Assembly: GCF_000970305.1 (NCBI RefSeq)
Contig: NZ_CP009517.1
Coordinates: 3,720,001-3,784,000, forward strand
Direction: 5' to 3'
Source of the DNA: Methanosarcina barkeri 3
GTDB lineage: Archaea; Halobacteriota; Methanosarcinia; Methanosarcinales; Methanosarcinaceae
Length of the DNA stretch: 64,000 nucleotides
In this document: piece after piece, positions 9,777 to 20,406 of the stretch
Numbering within the stretch: position 1 is the stretch's first letter
How the letters are laid out: every line of letters starts with the position of its first letter
The notes under the pieces: generated by a model
Databases searched by the model: none
The model's input: only the letters and a program-made list of their open reading frames with translations
Told to the model about the DNA's origin: nothing
Position numbers and translations under genes: made by a program

Positions 9777-9888
9777 GAAATTTTTCTTGTATTTATAAAG
9801 GGTTTGATAATTTTCCAGCAAGAATTTTCGCCCCAAAAAAGGGCTTATTTCAGAGCTTTTCTGGGCAAATAGCGGAAATTTTTGCCCT
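9777..9888 (+). promoter_or_regulatory. CRISPR leader
   Basis: 112 bases between the cas4 stop and the first repeat. It contains a TATA-like TATTTATAAAGG near 9788-9799 and the near-palindromic CCCCAAAAAAGGG at about 9832-9844. GCAAATAGCGGAAATTTTTGC at 9866-9886 can also fold. The leader lies at the end with perfect repeats, while the degenerate repeat is at the far end, so transcription and spacer addition run on the + strand from here. Confidence 0.7.
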
Positions 9889-12800
9889 ATTCGTGAGCAA
9901 GATCCATTAAAACAAGGATTGAAACTACAGCCTGTACAATCAGAACTAGAAGCACATTCTGAATTCGTGAGCAAGATCCATTAAAACAAGGATTGAAACA
10001 TTTTAAGTTATCTGATGGAGCTAAAGAACTGATTAATTCGTGAGCAAGATCCATTAAAACAAGGATTGAAACTAATTTAGTTCTAGAAGAAGCAATTAAA
10101 AGAGGCAGATTCGTGAGCAAGATCCATTAAAACAAGGATTGAAACTTAAGGTATAGGTTTCTGTACCGATTGAGTGGTATTATTCGTGAGCAAGATCCAT
10201 TAAAACAAGGATTGAAACAGTTTTATCGTACCGTTGTCGTCTTTTAATCCGGATTCGTGAGCAAGATCCATTAAAACAAGGATTGAAACTTACTTTTATT
10301 TAGTTATGTAGCGGCTGCTGCTACGATTCGTGAGCAAGATCCATTAAAACAAGGATTGAAACTAATTGCAGCATCTTCAGTTGCAGTTGCCGAATAAATT
10401 CGTGAGCAAGATCCATTAAAACAAGGATTGAAACTCACCTTCAATCAATTATTAAGTAGTCAATCACTTATTCGTGAGCAAGATCCATTAAAACAAGGAT
10501 TGAAACATAACAGTTCCATATTTTGAGAATGTTGTGTGCCAGATTCGTGAGCAAGATCCATTAAAACAAGGATTGAAACCCTCTTATAGAGTTAAACGGT
10601 GGAGAGCATAGGATTATTCGTGAGCAAGATCCATTAAAACAAGGATTGAAACTTACTAACGGGCCTATAGAAATTCCATCAGGAAAATTCGTGAGCAAGA
10701 TCCATTAAAACAAGGATTGAAACCTCCGTAGTTGGAGATATAGTCGTATACCGTCATCGTGATTCGTGAGCAAGATCCATTAAAACAAGGATTGAAACAT
10801 TCCTGGTGGTGATCCCCTCTGCAAATGGTTATATTCGTGAGCAAGATCCATTAAAACAAGGATTGAAACCTATGTGTCTGACAGTAAGTAAATGTGAAAA
10901 AAATTATTCGTGAGCAAGATCCATTAAAACAAGGATTGAAACTCCCTTCAGAACGTGGTTCTCTCGCAGAGTTTTTGAATTCGTGAGCAAGATCCATTAA
11001 AACAAGGATTGAAACCGGAGATGTGCATACTTCCCTCTAACGTTTTTAATTATTCGTGAGCAAGATCCATTAAAACAAGGATTGAAACTAAAGTATGTGG
11101 CTGGCGACGGCACAGGTGATTATGAATTCGTGAGCAAGATCCATTAAAACAAGGATTGAAACCCCATCATCTTTCGTACTCGTTCCCTTTCATCTTCATT
11201 CGTGAGCAAGATCCATTAAAACAAGGATTGAAACAGCGCATTCTCTCCGGCAGTTTGCAGCATCGTAATATTCGTGAGCAAGATCCATTAAAACAAGGAT
11301 TGAAACTAACAAAGCCATTATAACCGCAACAGTAATGCCAAATTCGTGAGCAAGATCCATTAAAACAAGGATTGAAACAAGTACTGTTGAGCCACTACAC
11401 TTTGAATATGAAATATTCGTGAGCAAGATCCATTAAAACAAGGATTGAAACCATACTTTCTCGGCAAAGTAGTCTATACCAGTCTTTATTCGTGAGCAAG
11501 ATCCATTAAAACAAGGATTGAAACCCAAATATCTTTTTCTTGAATGCAAAAACCGAAATATTCGTGAGCAAGATCCATTAAAACAAGGATTGAAACAAAT
11601 ATATACAAGTTAATTACGAAGTATCTACTAAATTCGTGAGCAAGATCCATTAAAACAAGGATTGAAACATTTTAGCTATCAAGTCTTTTGTTTCAGATTC
11701 CTTACATTCGTGAGCAAGATCCATTAAAACAAGGATTGAAACAAATTTTTCACAGGTGTCAAAAAAGACGTAACAAATTCGTGAGCAAGATCCATTAAAA
11801 CAAGGATTGAAACCACAGACTATATAAACCATAGTTATCTACCATCCATATTCGTGAGCAAGATCCATTAAAACAAGGATTGAAACATCATCCTCTACTT
11901 GCTCAGTCTTTCTGCTGGTTTTATTCGTGAGCAAGATCCATTAAAACAAGGATTGAAACTTAAAATCGCAAAAGGTGCATCAAGAATCAAAGGCATTCGT
12001 GAGCAAGATCCATTAAAACAAGGATTGAAACTTAGATTCAATTTCATATCGAAAGTTAGAGAACGATTCGTGAGCAAGATCCATTAAAACAAGGATTGAA
12101 ACTGAATTATTCCCTGAAGAATTCGACTATCTAGAAGGAGATTCGTGAGCAAGATCCATTAAAACAAGGATTGAAACCACCAACCGCCTACAAGCTCTTC
12201 AGGGAGTACCATATTCGTGAGCAAGATCCATTAAAACAAGGATTGAAACCACAAGCGAAGCAGGCAATTCAACAACTGATTTCAATTCGTGAGCAAGATC
12301 CATTAAAACAAGGATTGAAACGTGATTGGGATACAACGTTAAAATTTCTTGAAACATTCGTGAGCAAGATCCATTAAAACAAGGATTGAAACAAAGAAAA
12401 TGAAATCAGAATAAAAGAGTTGAAGCATTCGTGAGCAAGATCCATTAAAACAAGGATTGAAACAATTTTGAGCGTTCTTTCATCACTCAACCTCTGAACA
12501 TATTCGTGAGCAAGATCCATTAAAACAAGGATTGAAACTATAATCATCTGACATTTTGCCTACTCCTTAAAAGAAATTCGTGAGCAAGATCCATTAAAAC
12601 AAGGATTGAAACTCAGGATAGCAGACTTGCAAGCTGTGCAAAGAATCATATTCGTGAGCAAGATCCATTAAAACAAGGATTGAAACATGAAAATCAGGAA
12701 GCCGGGGGTGTATATTCAGATGAATTCGTGAGCAAGATCCATTAAAACAAGGATTGAAACTTAAAAAAGCTAACGGTGCATCCAGAATAAAAGGGGTATT

Positions 12801-15800
12801 CGTGAGCAAGATCCATTAAAACAAGGATTGAAACTCCAATTAATAGCCCTCCGGTAAAACGGTTTTTGACCATTCGTGAGCAAGATCCATTAAAACAAGG
12901 ATTGAAACGTTCCGAGTGGTTCGGAGCCAGGGACTTACAGGAGTATTCGTGAGCAAGATCCATTAAAACAAGGATTGAAACTTTTGCAGGAAAACAAAAA
13001 TAATTTCTCTTTTTTATTATTCGTGAGCAAGATCCATTAAAACAAGGATTGAAACTTATTATCGTTGTATATATCATATGATTACGGACACATTCGTGAG
13101 CAAGATCCATTAAAACAAGGATTGAAACTGGAAGAGACGGGAGCTATACATCAACAATAGGTTAATTCGTGAGCAAGATCCATTAAAACAAGGATTGAAA
13201 CTCAAGTCTTTAGTTTGTGATTCCTTACACTTAATGAATTCGTGAGCAAGATCCATTAAAACAAGGATTGAAACATCACCTTCATATTATACTTATCAAT
13301 TGTAGATCCAATTCGTGAGCAAGATCCATTAAAACAAGGATTGAAACAGGTCTTGGAGATACTTATTTTCTGTTTCTGTAAATATTCGTGAGCAAGATCC
13401 ATTAAAACAAGGATTGAAACGACAACCGTGGGCTTCTTTAATTATTGAAGGATTAAATTCGTGAGCAAGATCCATTAAAACAAGGATTGAAACATGCTTA
13501 TTATGTATTGTAAAAGGGCGAGTGCCCAACGATTCGTGAGCAAGATCCATTAAAACAAGGATTGAAACCCATATGGAACCCACTTGATATAAAAATGAAA
13601 GATCCTATTCGTGAGCAAGATCCATTAAAACAAGGATTGAAACTAATGTTTTCACTAATTCTTCCAAATTGACGTCAGATTCGTGAGCAAGATCCATTAA
13701 AACAAGGATTGAAACTGCGCAGGAACTCAAAAAATACTCGACGGAAACGTTATTCGTGAGCAAGATCCATTAAAACAAGGATTGAAACCTGAATGGAAAA
13801 ATAGACTGGAAAAACTTAGCGAAAATTCGTGAGCAAGATCCATTAAAACAAGGATTGAAACAACATATAGTGCTTGACAAGACCAGCAAAGGCAAAGGAT
13901 TCGTGAGCAAGATCCATTAAAACAAGGATTGAAACTGTCTTCAGTCATGATTTATCTTCCTCGTAAGCTTCATTCGTGAGCAAGATCCATTAAAACAAGG
14001 ATTGAAACTCGAGTAGGATCTCCTCTGGATAATGCTCAGATACTCATTCGTGAGCAAGATCCATTAAAACAAGGATTGAAACATCAAATAATAGCAGAAT
14101 CAACAAAAGAAACACAAATTCGTGAGCAAGATCCATTAAAACAAGGATTGAAACCAGTCTATTTTTCATGCTCGTGCGAGAAGTGCTGACATTCGTGAGC
14201 AAGATCCATTAAAACAAGGATTGAAACACATTTTCAAGGAATATAATTTCGGGTCTTTTTTCTATTCGTGAGCAAGATCCATTAAAACAAGGATTGAAAC
14301 CAGCTTCCAATATCTCATCATCTGTTACAACTTATTCGTGAGCAAGATCCATTAAAACAAGGATTGAAACTTCGAATTACGGTAACTGACGCCAGCATTC
14401 AGGCTATTCGTGAGCAAGATCCATTAAAACAAGGATTGAAACTAGTTTTCTATCAATGGCAATATAACAGTCAACTCATTCGTGAGCAAGATCCATTAAA
14501 ACAAGGATTGAAACTCCATCGTTGTGACAACGAAATGATCAAGCTTTGTAATTCGTGAGCAAGATCCATTAAAACAAGGATTGAAACGATAAAGAAGGAA
14601 ACACGTGCATTTTAGCATATGCTATTCGTGAGCAAGATCCATTAAAACAAGGATTGAAACACTCGAATTCAACTGCACGTTCCGCATCGTAAAAATATTC
14701 GTGAGCAAGATCCATTAAAACAAGGATTGAAACTTCAATCGAATTTGATTCATCTGATAAGCTCTTTCCATTCGTGAGCAAGATCCATTAAAACAAGGAT
14801 TGAAACTCTGGATCTCTAAAGGTTGTAACGTCCATACCCCCGATTCGTGAGCAAGATCCATTAAAACAAGGATTGAAACTTTTTCATAATTCCTTTGAGA
14901 ATCTGCCCGTACACAATTCGTGAGCAAGATCCATTAAAACAAGGATTGAAACTCAAATGTAGTCAATAATACAATTCTTTCGTCTTATTCGTGAGCAAGA
15001 TCCATTAAAACAAGGATTGAAACAAAATAATAATATTACAAACGGTATGGGAATCAGGATTCGTGAGCAAGATCCATTAAAACAAGGATTGAAACGTAGA
15101 ATCAATTAACTTTCAGTTCAGGGGCCTCTATTCGTGAGCAAGATCCATTAAAACAAGGATTGAAACTAGTATAAATACATACCATATGCAGTATAAAATA
15201 TAAATTCGTGAGCAAGATCCATTAAAACAAGGATTGAAACTGGCAAGCTCTACCAGCAACAAAAATAATTAAAAAAATTCGTGAGCAAGATCCATTAAAA
15301 CAAGGATTGAAACGCGACTTAAGAAGCTCTTGCCCAATCTGGAAATTAAGATTCGTGAGCAAGATCCATTAAAACAAGGATTGAAACTTCGGTGAATATC
15401 CCAATATTGGGATTAATGCTTATGATTCGTGAGCAAGATCCATTAAAACAAGGATTGAAACTTCGGTGAATATCCCAATATTGGGATTAATGCTTATGAT
15501 TCGTGAGCAAGATCCATTAAAACAAGGATTGAAACTCAGTAAAATATATATCATGAATCTGCCCTGCCTGTAGTATTCGTGAGCAAGATCCATTAAAACA
15601 AGGATTGAAACAAATAGTAACATAAGAGGTTTGAAAACAATGAGCAAAATTCGTGAGCAAGATCCATTAAAACAAGGATTGAAACAGGAATCCACACCTT
15701 ACAAACTTCCTCCTCGATACTGTATTCGTGAGCAAGATCCATTAAAACAAGGATTGAAACCAGAGGAATTACTACAGAAATGGGGGTGGAACCAATGATT

Positions 15801-17068
15801 CGTGAGCAAGATCCATTAAAACAAGGATTGAAACCGGCAGGATCTTCAGCTATCATCTTAATATCTGCCATTCGTGAGCAAGATCCATTAAAACAAGGAT
15901 TGAAACTCTCCGTCTTCAACTAGATACAGGATATTTGCTTTAATTCGTGAGCAAGATCCATTAAAACAAGGATTGAAACCAGGTTATGCCGTCGTCTATA
16001 GCGGTGCAATGATCTATTCGTGAGCAAGATCCATTAAAACAAGGATTGAAACCATTTACTTTCTAATTTAGCCTTAAATTTTCCAAAATTCGTGAGCAAG
16101 ATCCATTAAAACAAGGATTGAAACTGAATCCTCTGAAAAATACAAAGTAACAGTCTTATTCGTGAGCAAGATCCATTAAAACAAGGATTGAAACCTCCTT
16201 ACTTCAATTGTTTTCAATCCTTCAACAATAAATTCGTGAGCAAGATCCATTAAAACAAGGATTGAAACTGAAAATCATCCCAAGTTCTAAGGTATGACTT
16301 TCCATTATTCGTGAGCAAGATCCATTAAAACAAGGATTGAAACACATCCCTGCTGATCCTCTACGTACTTCAGCCAGTCATTCGTGAGCAAGATCCATTA
16401 AAACAAGGATTGAAACTTATAAAGAGTTATTATCTAAAGGGCAAATCAATGATTCGTGAGCAAGATCCATTAAAACAAGGATTGAAACCTATGTATCAAA
16501 CAAACCTACTAGACGGTGATGTAATTCGTGAGCAAGATCCATTAAAACAAGGATTGAAACGTAATTCAGCTAGCATTTGTGCTAATCAACCTAACCGATT
16601 CGTGAGCAAGATCCATTAAAACAAGGATTGAAACTCTTATAGTGCTGGCTCTAGGTGTCTTATGTCTGATTCGTGAGCAAGATCCATTAAAACAAGGATT
16701 GAAACTATGGTCAAATAATAGAGTAACCGGTTTTGTTAGTATTCGTGAGCAAGATCCATTAAAACAAGGATTGAAACGGGGTTTTCGTGATAACTTGCCC
16801 GGAGAAAAGCATAATTCGTGAGCAAGATCCATTAAAACAAGGATTGAAACAAATTAAAGCTGTTCCAGTCATTGTATACCACCATATTCGTGAGCAAGAT
16901 CCATTAAAACAAGGATTGAAACTTCGATGCTGGGCTGATGTCAGCCAGGGTTAACCCCATATTCGTGAGCAAGATCCATTAAAACAAGGATTGAAACTTA
17001 TTTTCTTTTCCTTCTTCTATAGAAATTATGTATTCGTGAGCAAGATCCAATAAAACAAGGATTGAAAC
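9889..17068 (+). CRISPR. CRISPR array, 99 repeats of 37 nt, 98 spacers
   Basis: The repeat begins ATTCGTGAGCAAGATCC and ends AAAACAAGGATTGAAAC. I counted 99 copies by walking each start from 9889 to 17032. Repeat-to-repeat distances are 70-76 bases, so spacers are 33-39 nt. All copies looked identical except the last (17032-17068), which has CCAAT for CCATT. ATCC and GGAT within the repeat can pair as a short stem before the ATTGAAAC handle. Spacers 76 and 77 are identical; spacers 25/46 and 29/40 are related but not identical. Open frames read across the array are artefacts of the repeat. Confidence 0.98.
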
Positions 17069-17181
17069 AAATGAACGCATACTTACAAAGAATACTAACA
17101 AACCATTTTAGTAAATTCTATTAGAGTCGATCCTATGTTGAGTTAGATATGTTAATATTCTGTTATAACATATTATAATAT

Positions 17182-17433
17182 ATGTCTACTATAGCCATTG
17201 ACCCAGATGTAAAGGAATCACTTAAAGAATTTAAGATTACAGAAAACGAGTCTTATAATTCCATTATCAAACGGCTCATTGTTAAAGTTAAAGAAACTGC
17301 AGAGTATAAACCAATGTTCCCAAAAGAAGAGAACACCGAACGAAGAGAATCACATGTCAAAGATTTTGATGCATGGTTGGATAGGAAACTCATAGAAGAC
17401 AAAGAGATCTTAGACGCACTCGGAAGAAAGTGA
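17182..17433 (+). CDS. Antitoxin of a Doc-type toxin-antitoxin pair
   Basis: 83 residues. The N-terminus TIAIDPDVKESLKEFK...ESYNSIIKRLI resembles ribbon-helix-helix (or DUF7557-type) archaeal antitoxins. The charged C-terminal half (FDAWLDRKLIEDKEIL) would wrap the toxin. An AT-rich TATA-like run (ACATATTATAATAT) sits directly before ATG 17182, suggesting a leaderless or very short-leader transcript. The gene precedes the toxin by one base. Direct autoregulation is expected from the family but no operator was identified. Confidence 0.7.
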   Translation: MSTIAIDPDVKESLKEFKITENESYNSIIKRLIVKVKETAEYKPMFPKEENTERRESHVKDFDAWLDRKLIEDKEILDALGRK

Positions 17434-17434
17434 T

Positions 17435-17821
17435 ATGTTGATTAGCTTAATTGATGTCTTAAAAATTCATCAACGAGTGATTGACTATGACAAAGAGGAG
17501 AATCCTGACGATTATACGCCTGCAATTAGATCTCTTGCTACATTAGAGTTAATGTTTGAATATATGATAAAGGGAGCTAATACCGTTTTTCAAAATGCTG
17601 CAATTGTAGTTTATACCATTGTCTCAAGACATCCGTTTTTTAACGGAAATAAAAGAACGGGATACGAAGCAATGAATTTTGTTCTTGAGGATAGTGGGTA
17701 TACACTTACATCTACTCCACAAGAAACGATAGAATTTATAGTCAAGGTTGCAGCAACTGAAAACGAGATGAAGCCGGCTGAAATTGAAGAATGGATTATT
17801 AATCATACCATTAAACAATAA
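17435..17821 (+). CDS. doc: Doc/Fic-family toxin (death-on-curing)
   Basis: 128 residues with the Fic/Doc active-site motif HPFFNGNKRTG at about residues 68-78, containing the catalytic His and the phosphate-binding NGNKR loop. The length is that of Doc, whose known E. coli phage P1 member phosphorylates elongation factor Tu. It follows the antitoxin with a one-base gap. The pair lies between the last intact array repeat and two further degenerate repeats, that is, inside the old distal end of the array. The target in this organism is unknown. Confidence 0.88.
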   Translation: MLISLIDVLKIHQRVIDYDKEENPDDYTPAIRSLATLELMFEYMIKGANTVFQNAAIVVYTIVSRHPFFNGNKRTGYEAMNFVLEDSGYTLTSTPQETIEFIVKVAATENEMKPAEIEEWIINHTIKQ

Positions 17822-17913
17822 AAATTATTTTGTTAAGATGGAGGTTATCAAAAATAACCCAAAAGATTGTCTATTTTATTTACCAGTGTCTTTTCATGCC
17901 TGAATATGCTACT

Positions 17914-18080
17914 ATTCGTGAGCAAGATCCAATAAAAAAAGGATTGAAACAAGATACTAGCAAGTAGCGCTGAGGTGGAGAACTATTCGTGAGCAAGAGC
18001 CACTAAAAAAAGGATTGAAACTCTGAATCAAGTAGTTATATTGACGATGCTATACCACTTCGTGAGCAAAATCTACCAAT
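17914..18080 (+). CRISPR. Severed distal remnant of the CRISPR array
   Basis: Two 37-base repeats at 17914-17950 and 17985-18021 keep the ATTCGTGAGCAAGA start and GGATTGAAAC end but carry AAAAAAAGG instead of AAAACAAGG. The first shares the CCAAT variant with the final repeat of the main array. A third, badly decayed copy follows at 18059-18080 (TTCGTGAGCAAAATCTACC). Spacers of 34 and 37 bases separate them. The main array and this tail were probably continuous before the toxin-antitoxin genes moved in. Confidence 0.9.
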
Positions 18081-18260
18081 AGTTAAGTAATTATGAATAT
18101 TGTGGCCTTTTGTTTTTTCATGGATTATTAAGTATTAAGCAATTCACAGGAAAAAATCATAAAGTTAAAAAGTACTAAGGCCTTACATCTATTCTCAAAG
18201 AAGTAGTTCATACAGGACAATTTATGTTTAAATGCACAGACAAGCATTTTAATTGAATAG

Positions 18261-18911
18261 ATGGTGGTCGAAATTAAAGGACAGAACAAATTAACTAGTT
18301 TCGTATTTAAAGTTATCTGGATGGTTTCTGTTTTTAATTTATTACTTTCAGGCCTTTTTCTTTACATGGGAGAATATGTCTCAGGTAAAGAGATTTTAAG
18401 CGACTCTATCGGACCATCAAAAGATATCGATAACAAAGTCATACTTACTGAAAACGAAGTGGTGACCTTTGTGTTTAAAACAGAGGAACCGTACTCCAGC
18501 TCTGAACTGTTAAGAATCATCATAGTTGATCCAGGAAACATAGAGCATTCCTGGGAGAAAGATTTCTATGGATCCACAGTTGGCGGGTCACGAGGGACTG
18601 AAAGAGGAGCTAAAGATTACTTTTCATTTACGCCTGAAGTATCAGGGATGCATCACATAAAAATAAGTAACGCCGACTTCCAAACAGATGTTAAGCTGGT
18701 TTCTGGAATGGTAAATCCACATGAGCGACCTTTCCTCTTGACAACACTGTTCATATCTTTTCTGGTCATGTCAGCAGGTATTTTATCATTGAAGGATGGA
18801 TCAATCAAGGAGTTTATAAAGTCCAGACGTTTTTCGATTAACGGAATACTCAACTTTTGTATAGCCCTATCTATAAGCCTGGTTATAGTGTATAACGTGG
18901 TTGGTCTATGA
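18261..18911 (+). CDS. Membrane protein, function unknown
   Basis: 216 residues with three predicted hydrophobic helices: about 15-36 (VIWMVSVFNLLLSGLFLYMG), about 155-175 (FLLTTLFISFLVMSAGIL) and the C-terminus (ILNFCIALSISLVIVYNVVG). Between the first two lies a soluble region of about 110 residues, rich in strands, probably outside the cell. I do not recognise the family. The last 18 bases of the gene are repeated directly after the stop (CGTGGTTGGTCTATGA twice). Confidence 0.65.
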   Translation: MVVEIKGQNKLTSFVFKVIWMVSVFNLLLSGLFLYMGEYVSGKEILSDSIGPSKDIDNKVILTENEVVTFVFKTEEPYSSSELLRIIIVDPGNIEHSWEKDFYGSTVGGSRGTERGAKDYFSFTPEVSGMHHIKISNADFQTDVKLVSGMVNPHERPFLLTTLFISFLVMSAGILSLKDGSIKEFIKSRRFSINGILNFCIALSISLVIVYNVVGL

Positions 18912-19107
18912 TACGTGGTTGGTCTATGATGCATTTATATTTGGATAAAAGAAAGAGTGCTATTAAAATATTTTAACAGCGTAAGCGTGTTTCGATACGA
19001 ACTGGCAGAGCGCAAATGTCCCTCCAGGATTTACCGGAATAATGAGATTGGTTTCTTCCACTGTCCGCGAGCATACGATGGAAGGAATTACATAAAGAGT
19101 ACTTAAT

Positions 19108-19341
19108 TTGCAGCTGGAAAACAGTCAATTAAGCCGGAAAGAACAGCAATTGCCATACAGGGACATGCCAGCAGATAATGATAACTGTCGTCCGGTTGCC
19201 TTTGACACAAAAATAAGCTTTTACCTGGAGAACGAAAAATCTAGGTTTGAGTATATTCCAACGTATTATGATTTCGCTTCAGATAAACTTACAAGAACAT
19301 TATCTAAAGACCAGTATCCTGCTTTTGTTACGAAAGAGTGA
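19108..19341 (+). CDS. Hypothetical 77-residue protein
   Basis: An open frame from TTG 19108 encodes a polar product with no recognisable domain. No Shine-Dalgarno stands out. The preceding 200 bases also look like worn coding DNA without a long frame, so this may be the tail of a decayed gene. Listed mainly because nothing else explains 18.9-19.5 kb. Confidence 0.25.
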   Translation: MQLENSQLSRKEQQLPYRDMPADNDNCRPVAFDTKISFYLENEKSRFEYIPTYYDFASDKLTRTLSKDQYPAFVTKE

Positions 19342-19506
19342 TAAAATTGTAAATTTTCTTGAAATAGTACCGTTCCATATCGAAAATATTTTTATTAGAT
19401 AAGTTTAGAAACCTGGATAATAAATTGTTTCAAGTTATCATACACAGTTCAACCAGGAAATGGGTCCCAATTATATAGGAATTGAAATAAAATACTGAGT
19501 ATAGAT

Positions 19507-19551
19507 GTGGAGTGTAATATTGTGGAGTGTAATATTATGGAGTGTAATATT
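19507..19551 (+). repeat. Three 15-bp tandem repeats, each with a start codon and GGAG
   Basis: The unit RTGGAGTGTAATATT occurs at 19507, 19522 and 19537, directly followed by ATGGAAAATG at 19552. Because 15 is a multiple of three, the four starts (GTG, GTG, ATG, ATG) are all in frame with the decarboxylase-like gene. Each unit supplies a GGAG about 10 bases ahead of the next start. Confidence 0.8.
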
Positions 19552-20322
19552 ATGGAAAATGAAAGATATGAAAGAGGATGGTTGAAGTTAAAAGAAATCG
19601 ATGGGAAAGTAGGGGAAGAGATAGTTAAAAGTTTAGAGAGTATTTCTCCAGATTTGGGTAAATACATCATTGAGTTTTCTTTTGGGGATATTTATTCGAG
19701 GGAGAGTACCAGTTTAAAGCAAAAAGAAATTGCAGTTGTAGCTGCACTGACCGCAATGGGAAATGCCGCACCTCAATTAAATGTCCATATTAACGGGGCA
19801 TTAAACGTGGGCTGTTCTGTAGAAGAAATATTGGAAGTTATAATACAGATGTCAAGTTATAGCGGATTTCCAGGTTCACTAAATGCGATAAATGTACTGA
19901 AGGAGGTCATAAAAGATCGAAAAATAACTTTTGAACCTGTTAAAGAAGACAAAAACGGAGATAGATTTTCAATCGGACTTGAGATGCTATCACAGTTAGA
20001 AAAAAACCAGATGCAAATACTGAAGGAAAATCTGGATGATATAGCCCCGGACATGGTTGAATATATTATTGCATACGGTTATGGTGATGTTTACAGCAGG
20101 AAGAACTTGAGCTTGAAAATGAGGCAGATCGCTACAATAGCTGCACTTACAGCCATGGGTACTGCCAGGCCTCAGCTTGCTTTCCATATCAAAGCAGGTT
20201 TAAACATCGGATTAACAAAAGAAGAAATAATTGAAACTATAATCCTTATGTGCGTTTATGCCGGATTTCCTGCTGCATTAAACGGCATAAACACTGCAAA
20301 AGAGGTCTTCGCAAATCTTTAA
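19552..20322 (+). CDS. Carboxymuconolactone decarboxylase-like protein, two domains
   Basis: About 256 residues from ATG 19552. Two copies of the CMD domain follow one another: first 'EIAVVAALTAMGNAAPQL..HINGALNVG', then 'QIATIAALTAMGTARPQL..HIKAGLNIG', each ending in a YxGFP segment and a helix. The CxxC pair of AhpD-type peroxidase reductases is absent, so an antioxidant role is doubtful. Residues before 19552 (MECNI repeated) come from the tandem repeat and are probably not essential. Chemistry unknown. Confidence 0.82.
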   Translation: MENERYERGWLKLKEIDGKVGEEIVKSLESISPDLGKYIIEFSFGDIYSRESTSLKQKEIAVVAALTAMGNAAPQLNVHINGALNVGCSVEEILEVIIQMSSYSGFPGSLNAINVLKEVIKDRKITFEPVKEDKNGDRFSIGLEMLSQLEKNQMQILKENLDDIAPDMVEYIIAYGYGDVYSRKNLSLKMRQIATIAALTAMGTARPQLAFHIKAGLNIGLTKEEIIETIILMCVYAGFPAALNGINTAKEVFANL

Positions 20323-20344
20323 AATAGATTCAAGAATCATTTTT

Positions 20345-20377
20345 TCAGAGTCAAGAGCAAGATCCATTGAACCAGGA
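20345..20377 (+). repeat. Decayed CRISPR repeat, left of the RNB gene
   Basis: GAGCAAGATCCATT at 20355-20368 is an exact piece of the array repeat, followed by the altered GAACCAGGA. The eleven bases before it (TTCAGAGTCAA) resemble those before the copy at 22343 (TTCAGATCTAA). The two sites are therefore longer direct repeats flanking the RNB gene. Confidence 0.75.
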
Positions 20378-20406
20378 CGCTTCCCGTTACAGTCTTAAGA
20401 TCGGCA

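Noticed and set aside
9887-16832. Some twenty open frames across the CRISPR array, repeating peptides like SILVLMDLAHE or IREQDPLKQGLK
   Set aside because: They are translations of the 37-base repeat with spacers between; no independent coding signal.
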